NCBI RefSeq assembly: GCF_012911605.1
Contig: NZ_JAAMPT010000199.1
Location: 1 to 64,000, forward strand
Length of the DNA: 64,000 bases
Direction: 5' to 3'
DNA from: Flavobacterium solisilvae
GTDB taxonomy: Bacteria; Bacteroidota; Bacteroidia; Flavobacteriales; Flavobacteriaceae
Part shown: positions 25,644-33,545 of the stretch, one piece after another
Layout: every line of letters starts with the position of its first letter
Numbering within the stretch: position 1 is the first letter of the stretch
The notes under the pieces: generated by a model
The model's input: only the letters and a program-made list of their open reading frames with translations
What the model was told of the DNA's origin: nothing
Databases searched by the model: none
Position numbers and translations under genes: made by a program

Positions 25644-25811
25644 TTACGGTTTTGGTGGTTTTGGAACTCCAGTTTGACCTCCAGTTCCTCCACCGCTATC
25701 GTCATCACTTACTGTTTGATTAGCAACTGTATCTTCAATTGCATCTGCTGTACAAGATGTCAATGAAGCAAAAGACATCATAAAAAACGAGAATAAAATT
25801 ATTTTTTTCAT
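25644..25811 (-). CDS. Small lipoprotein upstream of the histidine kinase
   Basis: 55 residues, too short for most gene finders. ATG at 25811, a lipoprotein signal starting MKKIILFSFFMM and ending SLTSC (lipidated C20), then an acidic Gly/Ser/Asp-rich stretch (VSDDDSGGGTGG) and a Pro/Lys end (VPKPPKP). It lies 50 bases upstream of the kinase on the same strand and is probably cotranscribed. It might be a periplasmic ligand or accessory of the sensor (inference from position only). A weak -7-like TATGTTTA lies at 25831-25838. Confidence 0.6.
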   Translation of the reverse strand: MKKIILFSFFMMSFASLTSCTADAIEDTVANQTVSDDDSGGGTGGQTGVPKPPKP

Positions 25812-25843
25812 TGTAATAATCATTAAGAATTAAACATAATTGT

Positions 25844-25898
25844 GGCTGTTCGGGTTCTGCCCGAAAGCCATAGTCAGGGCAAATGCCTGAGCTTTTTT
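25844..25898. promoter_or_regulatory. Two adjacent hairpins upstream of the small lipoprotein
   Basis: Hairpin 1 pairs GGCT-(g)-TTCGGG with CCCGAA-AGCC (25844-25869), a 10-bp stem with one bulge and a TTCTG loop. Hairpin 2 pairs TCAGG with CCTGA (25874-25890) and is followed by GCTTTTTT on the plus strand, like a weak terminator. No plus-strand gene precedes it, so the role is unclear. Hairpin 1 falls just upstream of the possible -7 box of the lipoprotein-kinase operon. Confidence 0.45.
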
Positions 25899-25918
25899 GA
25901 GTACTCGATTGTTTTTTT

Positions 25919-26043
25919 GGGAAGTGAAGTGTGTTGTTACAAAACCTTATTTTTTATACTTCCCGAACAAAAATTTCGGTTTTGTACAACAACACTTTTT
26001 TAGAACTAGTTTTGTACATTTGTTCTATCGCGACGTAGAACAA
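25919..26043. repeat. Interlocking inverted and direct repeats
   Basis: GGGAAGT (25919) matches ACTTCCC (25958-25964); GTGTTGTTACAAAACC (25931-25946) nearly matches GGTTTTGTACAACAACAC (25978-25995) in reverse complement; GTTTTGTACA occurs at 25979 and 26009; TTGTTCTA (26020-26027) pairs with TAGAACAA (26036-26043) around TCGCGACG. The first two pairings cross each other. A -7-like TACATTTG lies at 26015-26022. With the hairpins to the left, this explains most of the 337-base gap 25812-26148. Confidence 0.55.
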
Positions 26044-26148
26044 GAACTAATTCTGAGGCAAAGTAAAAGCGGTTTTTGTCCAGAATTGATAAGGATTTCC
26101 GATGTTTCCGATATTTCCGAAAAATTCTGTTTAATTCATTTTCAAGAC

Positions 26149-26979
26149 ATGAAATTATCTCATATTGATTATCCAAAAGCTATCAAAAACAAGTTAAAAG
26201 AAGCTTGTGATGGTGAGTTTTCTAGTTATCTTTTGGATCCGAAATTGACTAGTTTAAGAACTATTTGTGAAATTATTGTTGACAGAGAATTATCTAAAGC
26301 AGATGAGAATACGTTTCGATTGTTTTTTAATATTGCGAAAGAAGACGATTTAAAAAAAGGCATTCAGAAATTTGACATTGATCGTTTAAAACCAATACAA
26401 TTTTTCATTAAACGAGAAAATTATAACGCTGGTGTTGAGTATCTGGAGATCTTAGCTATTATGGTTGATTTTAAACCAAGACCATTAAGTAATTTTATTA
26501 AAAATGATAGTTTAGACAGCCCAAAATCAGAGAAAACTACTGATGATAGGAAAAGCACTTTTTTTGAACCTAAAGAAGATGAAAAAGGTTTTTCTAGAAA
26601 AAAGAAAATTGGGTTTTGGATTTTAGGCTTTACTGTGATGCTTTTGGCGGGTTATGGAATAAAAGAACTTGTTGTGCCTGAAAAGCAATGCATGGTTTGG
26701 AAAGGTGATCATTATGAAAAAATAGATTGTCAGGATGAGAAATTGGGATTGATTCACGAAATTGTTATACCTTTTGATGAGAACGAATTTGAACTACGGA
26801 AAATTAAAGTTTGTGATACCACTACTTTTTTAAAAAATGGGAAAGCTATTGTTTGGTATGGTAAAAAAGATGGAGAAGTCACTTTTTTCAACCAAGATGG
26901 ACGAAATCCAGAGAATGGTGATGAATTAAAAGAAATTACGACTTACATGATTAATAAATATGTTGGGGAATGTGACTAA
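26149..26979 (+). CDS. Unknown single-pass membrane protein
   Basis: 276 residues from the ATG at 26149; the frame stays open back to 25897 but has no ATG there, and that part holds the repeat region, so I did not use it. The N-terminal ~130 residues are charged, helical and cytoplasmic (SRxICEIIVDRELSK-like text), followed by a charged linker, one membrane helix at about 157-180 (KIGFWILGFTVMLLAGYGI) and a ~95-residue outer domain with four Cys (CMVWKG, DCQDE, KVCDTT, final GECD). I do not recognise the family. It has a possible promoter at 26015-26022 and stands alone. Confidence 0.62.
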   Translation: MKLSHIDYPKAIKNKLKEACDGEFSSYLLDPKLTSLRTICEIIVDRELSKADENTFRLFFNIAKEDDLKKGIQKFDIDRLKPIQFFIKRENYNAGVEYLEILAIMVDFKPRPLSNFIKNDSLDSPKSEKTTDDRKSTFFEPKEDEKGFSRKKKIGFWILGFTVMLLAGYGIKELVVPEKQCMVWKGDHYEKIDCQDEKLGLIHEIVIPFDENEFELRKIKVCDTTTFLKNGKAIVWYGKKDGEVTFFNQDGRNPENGDELKEITTYMINKYVGECD

Positions 26980-27137
26980 ATATGAACCTTAATTAGTTTT
27001 AAGTGAATTTTAAGTGAAGGGATTTTAACGGGTTGAAGACATTGCTGTTGTTGAGTTTTGATTGATTGGTCTTAATTTTTTGAACATAGTATAGAGTGAA
27101 ATTCAAACGTTATAGTTGAGAATTGCATTTAAAGCAC

Positions 27138-27168
27138 TTGTACAGCTGATAGGCTTTCTATAATTTTG
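27138..27168 (+). promoter_or_regulatory. Promoter of the RND efflux operon
   Basis: TTG at 27138-27140, a 20-base spacer and TAATTTTG at 27161-27168. The first ATG (27175) is only six bases after the -7 box, so the mRNA may be leaderless or nearly so. Confidence 0.6.
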
Positions 27169-27174
27169 TCCAGA

Positions 27175-27645
27175 ATGAAAAAGTGGCTTATCCCATATTA
27201 TCTTGTATTTAGTATTCTTTTAGGAGGATATTTTCAGCTTCATGCACGAACGCACGGTGAGTTGGTTCGTTCTATTAATGTGTCTAGTCTGGAGGTTTTA
27301 GACGAAACACCTACAGCAAATCAACATAATCATCACCATCAAGCGTTTGTTTATACTAATTCGTCATCTGCTCTTTTTTTTATAAAAACACTTTTTGAGA
27401 CTATAGATACTGAAAGTGATGAGGAACATGAAAATGAAAAGAATACTTCAAAACAAAATAAGTTATCTGCTAAGAAGCTAATAAATCTAAACTTCAATAG
27501 CTATATAGCCAGTTTATTTTATTTAAAATCTTCCGAACTACAATGTGATTCTGTATTCGAAAAAAAAGTTCCTGTTTCTGCAGGTTTTGCTTCTTTTTCT
27601 TCTGATGAGCGATTGTATGTTATTTTTGAAAATATCAGGATTTGA
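27175..27645 (+). CDS. Unknown His-rich secreted protein ahead of the efflux genes
   Basis: 156 residues from the ATG at 27175 (a TTG at 27166 is in frame but lies in the -7 box). It begins with a hydrophobic segment (WLIPYYLVFSILLGGYF) that is probably a signal peptide or anchor. A His cluster NQHNHHHQ lies near residue 52 and an acidic DEEHENEKN run near 86, either of which could bind metal. No family recognised. It is the first gene before an RND efflux set (120-base gap), so it may be linked to efflux, or simply lie upstream. Confidence 0.58.
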   Translation: MKKWLIPYYLVFSILLGGYFQLHARTHGELVRSINVSSLEVLDETPTANQHNHHHQAFVYTNSSSALFFIKTLFETIDTESDEEHENEKNTSKQNKLSAKKLINLNFNSYIASLFYLKSSELQCDSVFEKKVPVSAGFASFSSDERLYVIFENIRI

Positions 27646-27764
27646 TTTTTTCGTGCGAATGCATTACTAATTAAGCCATTTATTGTAAGCTGTTTTGCTT
27701 AATGTGGCTCGTGTGCTATGGTCACACATTACGAAAAAAATAAAAATCATACGACTTTAACATC

Positions 27765-28844
27765 ATGAACAAAATCCTGATAATAATGGGTTTGTGTTTG
27801 CTATTGAGCAATACAAGCTGTGAATCAAAAAAAGAAGAAAAAAGGGAAGAAGCCCACTTTTTGGTAACCAATCCAATAAAAAAAGATACTGCCATTACCA
27901 AAGAATATGTGGCTCAAATTAACTCTATTCAGCATATTGAATTGAGAGCTCAAGAAAGAGGTTATCTTGAAAAAATATTTGTAGATGAAGGACAACACGT
28001 AAAAAAAGGACAGTTGTTGTTTCAAATTATGCCCAAATTGTATGAAGCCGAAATGCAAAAAGCTAAGGCCGAAGCTGATTTTGCTGAAATTGAATATAAA
28101 AATACGGAAAGACTTGCTAAAAATAATGTCGTTGCCGCTAGTGAATTGTCTATGGCTAAAGCAAAGCTTGCCAAAGCTAAAGCTGAGTTGTCGTTGACCA
28201 ATGTTCATTTGCAGTTTACTCAAATTAGAGCACCATTTGATGGAATTATCGATCGTTTCCACGTGAGATTGGGAAGTTTGATAGAGGAAGGCGACTTAAT
28301 TACAAACCTTTCGGATAACTCTAAAATGTGGGTTTATTATAATGTTCCTGAGGCAGAATATCTTGATTATACTGCCAAAACTCAAGGTAATGTCAAGCCA
28401 AAAGTAAGTCTGTTGATGGCTAATAATAAAACATTTGATTATCCTGGAGTAGTTGAAACTATTGAAGGAGAATTCAATAACGAAACTGGAAATATTGCTT
28501 TTAGAGCTACTTTTCCTAATCCAAAAGGTTTGCTTAGACATGGTGAAACAGGAAATATCCAAATGGAAGTTGCTGTCAAGAATGCTATACTTATTCCACA
28601 GAAAGCCACTTTTGAAGTTTTGGATAAAAAATATGTTTATATTATTGATAGAAACAATACTGTTCAATCCAAGGAGATTGAAATTGTTGCCGAATTGCCC
28701 CATCTTTTTGCCGTAAAAGGATTGTCAATAGATGATAAAATACTCCTTGAAGGTCTTCGTCTTGTAAAAGAAAATGAAAAGATTGAGTATAAGCTGGAGA
28801 AACCAGCATATGTGATGTCACATCTAGAGTTATACGCAGAATAA
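27765..28844 (+). CDS. RND efflux periplasmic adaptor (membrane fusion protein)
   Basis: 359 residues. It starts with a lipoprotein-type signal (NKILIIMGLCLLLSNTSC, lipidated Cys near 19). The hallmarks of the AcrA/MexA family follow: the lipoyl halves ERGYLEKIFVDEGQHVKKGQ and VHLQFTQIRAPFDGIIDRFH flank a coiled-coil hairpin, then beta-barrel and membrane-proximal domains. It bridges the inner-membrane pump and the outer-membrane channel encoded by the next two genes. The substrate cannot be told; the permease belongs to the drug-exporting (HAE1) branch rather than the metal branch. Confidence 0.92.
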   Translation: MNKILIIMGLCLLLSNTSCESKKEEKREEAHFLVTNPIKKDTAITKEYVAQINSIQHIELRAQERGYLEKIFVDEGQHVKKGQLLFQIMPKLYEAEMQKAKAEADFAEIEYKNTERLAKNNVVAASELSMAKAKLAKAKAELSLTNVHLQFTQIRAPFDGIIDRFHVRLGSLIEEGDLITNLSDNSKMWVYYNVPEAEYLDYTAKTQGNVKPKVSLLMANNKTFDYPGVVETIEGEFNNETGNIAFRATFPNPKGLLRHGETGNIQMEVAVKNAILIPQKATFEVLDKKYVYIIDRNNTVQSKEIEIVAELPHLFAVKGLSIDDKILLEGLRLVKENEKIEYKLEKPAYVMSHLELYAE

Positions 28845-28867
28845 TCGAGAACTAAAAAATAAGGTAT

Positions 28868-31800
28868 ATGTTTAGTAAATTCATACATAGACCCGTATTT
28901 GCAATAGTAATTTCGATTATGATTGTATTTATGGGTATGTTGGCCATCAAGAAATTGCCAACTTCTCAATTCCCCGACATTGCTCCAACTACGGTAAATA
29001 TATTTATAGCTTATCCTGGTTCAAGTGCCGATGTATTGGTGAAATCAACGTTGATTACACTTGAAAACGCCATAAATGGTGTTCAAGATATGCGGTACAT
29101 GGCTACCGATGCTACTAGTGCTGGAGAAGCTACTTTGAGAATTATCTTCGAACCTGGAACCGATCCTAATCAGGCAGTAATTAGAGTTAAAACCAGAGTA
29201 GATCAGGTAATGCCATTGTTGCCCGAGCTGGTGCAAAAAGAAGGAATCGTTATTACGCCTATTCAGCCGAGTATGTTGATGTATGTCAATTTATATTCTA
29301 AAGGAAAAAGCATGGATGAAAAATTCCTTTATAATTATGCAAATGTGAAAATGCTTCCTGAGATTAACCGAATAAAAGGAGTAGCCAGGTCACAAATATT
29401 AGGAAGTAGAACTTATGCAATGCGTATTTGGTTAAATCCAGACCGAATGAGAGCTTATAACATTTCTACTGATGAAGTGATGAAAGCACTTGGTGAGCAA
29501 AGTATTGTTGGTCGTCCTGGACGTATTGGTCAAAGTTCGGGTATCAAAGCGCAGTCATTAGAATATGTTTTGACCTATAAAGGAAGATTTAGTGAACCCG
29601 AAGAATATGAAAATGTTATTATTCGTGCCAATACCAATGGCGAAAGTGTTCGATTAAAAGATATTGGTCGAGCTGAATTGGGCAGTGAGTTTTTTGATAT
29701 CTATTCCAATCTTGACGGACATCCTTCGGCTTCTATTGTGTTGAAACAGAATTATGGTAGTAATGCTAATGATGTAATTAAGGAAGTAAAAGCCAAATTG
29801 GAAGAAATGAAACAAACATTTCCTCCGGGATTGGATTATAAAATTAGTTATGATGTGTCTAAATTTCTTGATGCTTCCATAGAGCAGGTTATTGATACGT
29901 TACGCGATGCTTTTATACTTGTAGCCTTGGTTGTATTTATTTTTCTTGGCGATTGGCGTTCCACCTTGATTCCGATACTTGCTGTTCCGGTTTCGTTAAT
30001 TGGAGCTTTTTTCGTCATACAGTTTTTTGGAATTACAATCAATTTAGTGACGCTTTTTGCTTTAGTATTGGCTATTGGAATTGTGGTAGATGATGCAATA
30101 GTCGTCGTCGAGGCAGTACATGCCAAGTTTGAAGAATATCCCAATATCACGCCTTATCAAGCCGTTAAAAAAGTATTAGGAGAAATCAGCGGTGCAGTAA
30201 TCGCTATTACAGCCGTAATGGTGTCGGTGTTTATTCCAATTTCATTCATGACTGGTCCTGTTGGAACTTTCTACCGTCAATTTTCCATCACGATGGCGAG
30301 TTCAATCGTTATTTCGGCATTGATTGCACTTACACTTACTCCGGTATTATGTGCTATGCTGTTGAAAAATCATCATGGACATGAAAGGAAAAAGAATCTG
30401 CTTACCAAAGCACTCGATCGTTTTAATAGTGGATTTGACAAATTAACGGGGAAATATGTAACGATACTAAAATCAATAGTTAGTAGAAGACTAGTCACAT
30501 TTGGGATATTGTTGGCGTTTTGTGTAGGAACATTTTTTATGAATAAATCGTTGCCTTCTGGTTTTATTCCTAGTGAAGATCAAGGAACTATTTATGCCAT
30601 TATCCAAACTCCACCGGGTTCAACTTTGGAAACAACCAATCAAGTTTCGCAGAAGCTATTGAAAATTTGTGAACATGTTGATGGTGTAGAATCGGTTTCT
30701 TCTCTTGCGGGTTATGAAATTATGACTGAAGGTCGTGGTTCCAACGCAGGTACTTGTTTAATCAATCTTAAAGATTGGTCAGAGCGTCATCATGGTGTAA
30801 CCGAAATTATGGAAGAATTGGAAGAAAAAACAAAAGGTCTTGGTGCAAAAATCGAGTTTTTTGAACCGCCGGCAATTCCAGGTTTTGGTTCTTCGGGTGG
30901 TTTTTCTATGCGTTTGTTAGACAAGAATACAACCGTTAATTATAAGGATTTTGATAAAATAAATAAAGATTTTATGAATGCCTTAGGAAAACGTAAAGAA
31001 CTTACCGGTTTGTTTTCCTTTTTTGCTGCCGATTATCCTCAATATGAATTGGTTATCGATAATCAGTTGGCGATGCAAAAAGGAGTTTCAATAGGCAAAG
31101 CCATGGATAATTTGGACATTCTTATAGGTAGTACTTACGAGCAAGGCTTTATTAAATTTGAACGTTTTTTCAAGGTTTATGTTCAATCTGATCCTAAATT
31201 TAGAAGATTGCCTTCGGATGTTCTTAATCTTTATATTAAAAATGATCACGGAGAAATGGTGCCGTATTCGGCATTTATGAAATTGGTAAAAACACAAGGT
31301 CCAAATGAAATTACCCGCTATAATATGTACAATTCGGCAGCCATACAAGGACTTCCGGCTAAAGGTTATACAACTGCTGATGCCATACAAGCCGTTCGTG
31401 AAGTAGCCAAAGTATCATTGCCTAAAGGATATGATATTGCTTGGGAAGGTCTTTCATTTGATGAAGCCAATAAAGGAAATGAGTCTATTTACATCTTTTT
31501 GATTGTACTTTCTTTTGTGTATTTTGTTTTAGCGGCTCAATATGAAAGTTTTATCATTCCGTTTGCGGTAGTGTTGTCATTACCGGTTGGTATTTTTGGT
31601 TCGTTCTTTTTGCTTAAAATAATGGGATTACAAAATGACATTTATGCACAAATCGGACTTATTATGCTTGTTGGTTTGCTCGGTAAAAATGCGGTATTGA
31701 TTGTTGAATTTGCCGTTCTCAAGCGGCACGAAGGAATGTCGATATTGGAAGCTGCTATTGAAGGAGCCAAAGTACGTTTCCGACCTATTCTTATGACCTC

Positions 31801-32062
31801 TTTTGCTTTTATTGCCGGATTGATTCCGTTGATGATTGCAACAGGTGCAGGCGCAATTGGTAATAGAACATTGGGTTCTGCAGCGCTTGGAGGTATGTTG
31901 TTCGGGACAGTTTTTGGAGTAATTATTGTACCGGGATTGTATTTTATTTTTGGTTCGATTGCCGACGGTAGAAAACTGATAAAAGGAGAAGAAGATAGCT
32001 CGCTTTCAGAAGAATTTGCACATAGCATGGTTAATTTTACTAATACAGAAGAAGATGAATAA
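28868..32062 (+). CDS. RND efflux permease (AcrB/MexB type, HAE1 family)
   Basis: 1,064 residues, proton-driven exporter of the inner membrane. The start FSKFIHRPVFAIVISIMI is typical of hydrophobe/amphiphile RND pumps; GIVVDDAIVVVEAVHAKF in the fourth helix carries the Asp pair of the proton relay, and the second half has VGLLGKNAVLIVEFA and a matching Lys. Two large periplasmic loops lie between helices 1-2 and 7-8. Length and layout are complete. It starts 23 bases after the adaptor, and its last eight bases overlap the outer-membrane channel gene. Confidence 0.95.
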   Translation: MFSKFIHRPVFAIVISIMIVFMGMLAIKKLPTSQFPDIAPTTVNIFIAYPGSSADVLVKSTLITLENAINGVQDMRYMATDATSAGEATLRIIFEPGTDPNQAVIRVKTRVDQVMPLLPELVQKEGIVITPIQPSMLMYVNLYSKGKSMDEKFLYNYANVKMLPEINRIKGVARSQILGSRTYAMRIWLNPDRMRAYNISTDEVMKALGEQSIVGRPGRIGQSSGIKAQSLEYVLTYKGRFSEPEEYENVIIRANTNGESVRLKDIGRAELGSEFFDIYSNLDGHPSASIVLKQNYGSNANDVIKEVKAKLEEMKQTFPPGLDYKISYDVSKFLDASIEQVIDTLRDAFILVALVVFIFLGDWRSTLIPILAVPVSLIGAFFVIQFFGITINLVTLFALVLAIGIVVDDAIVVVEAVHAKFEEYPNITPYQAVKKVLGEISGAVIAITAVMVSVFIPISFMTGPVGTFYRQFSITMASSIVISALIALTLTPVLCAMLLKNHHGHERKKNLLTKALDRFNSGFDKLTGKYVTILKSIVSRRLVTFGILLAFCVGTFFMNKSLPSGFIPSEDQGTIYAIIQTPPGSTLETTNQVSQKLLKICEHVDGVESVSSLAGYEIMTEGRGSNAGTCLINLKDWSERHHGVTEIMEELEEKTKGLGAKIEFFEPPAIPGFGSSGGFSMRLLDKNTTVNYKDFDKINKDFMNALGKRKELTGLFSFFAADYPQYELVIDNQLAMQKGVSIGKAMDNLDILIGSTYEQGFIKFERFFKVYVQSDPKFRRLPSDVLNLYIKNDHGEMVPYSAFMKLVKTQGPNEITRYNMYNSAAIQGLPAKGYTTADAIQAVREVAKVSLPKGYDIAWEGLSFDEANKGNESIYIFLIVLSFVYFVLAAQYESFIIPFAVVLSLPVGIFGSFFLLKIMGLQNDIYAQIGLIMLVGLLGKNAVLIVEFAVLKRHEGMSILEAAIEGAKVRFRPILMTSFAFIAGLIPLMIATGAGAIGNRTLGSAALGGMLFGTVFGVIIVPGLYFIFGSIADGRKLIKGEEDSSLSEEFAHSMVNFTNTEEDE

Positions 32063-33488
32063 TACGTTTAAAAAGATAGTAGCGATTTGTATCGTAATCG
32101 CATTTGCAGGTTGTAAAACTCCTTCTGTAATTCAAAGGAATGAGAACAAAGAAGTTCCGGATTCTTTTGTTTCAAGTGAAACAATCAAAGATACCATCAA
32201 TTCGGGAAAAATAAAGTGGAAAGATTATTTTAACGATCCAAAACTTGTTGCGCTTATTGAAACGGCACTTGCCAATAATCAGGAGTTGAATATTACAATG
32301 CAGGAAATTGAAATAAGCCGAAATGAAATCAGAGCCAGAAAAGGAGAATATCTTCCTTTTGTAGGGTTGAAAGGTTCGGCAGGTGTTGATAAAGTTTCGC
32401 GTTTTACTAATATCGGTGCCATGGAAGCTACTACTGAAATTAAACCTGGAAAGGAAATGCCAGAACCGCTTCAGGATTATATGTTGGGAGCTTATGCTAC
32501 TTGGGAACTTGATATTTGGAACAAACTTCATAATGCAAAAAAAGCAGCTGTAAGTCGATACCTTTCAAGTGTTGAAGGCAAAAATTTTATGATGACCAAT
32601 TTGATTGCAGAAATAGCCGACTCTTATTATGAGTTAATGGCATTGGATAATCAATTGGCAATAGTAGAGCAGAATAGTAGTATTCAGGAAAATGCTTTTA
32701 AAATTGTTAAGTTGCAAAAAGAGTCTGCAAGGGCAAATGAATTGGCAGTTAAACGATTTGAAGCGCAGTTGTTGAATACCCAAAGTCTTCAATATTCTAT
32801 TCGTCAAAAGATTACCGAAACAGAGAATAAAATCAATTTTCTTGTTGGACGGTTTCCTCAGTCAGTGGATAGAAGTACCACAGCTTTTGTTGAGTTAATG
32901 CCTAATGCTATTCATGCTGGTATTCCTTCTCAGTTGTTGGAAAATCGTCCAGATGTTAAACAAGCTGAATTCGAGTTGGCTGCGGCAAAACTTGATGTAA
33001 AGTCTGCAAAAGCTAGATTTTATCCTTCATTAGGAATTTCGGCAGGAGTAGGTTATCGTGCTTTTAATCCTAGTTATGTTTTTAAGCCGGAATCATTATT
33101 ATATTCTTTAGCAGGAGATTTAACGGCTCCACTAATCAATAGGAACGCTATTAAAGCAGCGTATTACAATGCTAATGCAAAACAATTGCAAGCGGTTTAT
33201 AATTATGAACGTACTATTTTGAATGCTTATATAGAAGTTGCCAATCAAGTGGCAAAAATTGATAATATGCAAAAGAATTTTGCCCTGAAATCAAAGCAGG
33301 TTGAAGCGTTAAATCAATCTGTGAGTATTTCCAATGATTTGTTTATCTCTACAAGAGCTGATTATATGGAAGTGTTGATGACACAACGTGATGCACTTGA
33401 GTCTAAATTTGATTTGATAGAGAGTAAAATGGCTCAAATGAATGCTATGGTAAATATTTATCGTGCTTTGGGCGGAGGATGGAATTGA
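32055..33488 (+). CDS. TolC/NodT-like outer-membrane efflux lipoprotein
   Basis: 477 residues from the ATG at 32055, which overlaps the end of the permease gene. A lipoprotein signal ends IAFAGC (lipidated Cys near 18). The two-fold helical repeat of the outer-membrane factor family is seen in LIETALANNQELNITMQEIEIS, LLENRPDVKQAEFELAAAKLD and FYPSLGISAGVGY. It completes a three-part efflux pump with the preceding adaptor and permease. A strong terminator follows 24 bases after the stop. An in-frame ATG at 32016 is inside the permease gene and would place 13 residues before the signal. Confidence 0.92.
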   Translation: MNNTFKKIVAICIVIAFAGCKTPSVIQRNENKEVPDSFVSSETIKDTINSGKIKWKDYFNDPKLVALIETALANNQELNITMQEIEISRNEIRARKGEYLPFVGLKGSAGVDKVSRFTNIGAMEATTEIKPGKEMPEPLQDYMLGAYATWELDIWNKLHNAKKAAVSRYLSSVEGKNFMMTNLIAEIADSYYELMALDNQLAIVEQNSSIQENAFKIVKLQKESARANELAVKRFEAQLLNTQSLQYSIRQKITETENKINFLVGRFPQSVDRSTTAFVELMPNAIHAGIPSQLLENRPDVKQAEFELAAAKLDVKSAKARFYPSLGISAGVGYRAFNPSYVFKPESLLYSLAGDLTAPLINRNAIKAAYYNANAKQLQAVYNYERTILNAYIEVANQVAKIDNMQKNFALKSKQVEALNQSVSISNDLFISTRADYMEVLMTQRDALESKFDLIESKMAQMNAMVNIYRALGGGWN

Positions 33489-33511
33489 TTTTCCTGTTTT
33501 GTTTTTTGTTA

Positions 33512-33545
33512 AAAAGGCTGTCTTTTTGAGACAGCCTTTTATTTT
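33512..33545. terminator. Bidirectional terminator between efflux operon and murF
   Basis: 12-bp perfect stem AAAAGGCTGTCT / AGACAGCCTTTT with a 5-base loop and T-runs on both strands, between two convergent genes. Confidence 0.9.

Noticed and set aside
25897..26148. An 84-codon upstream extension of the membrane protein at 26149
   Set aside because: It starts with TTG, has no signal or family features, and covers the interlocking repeats and a -7 box. The ATG at 26149 is the better start.
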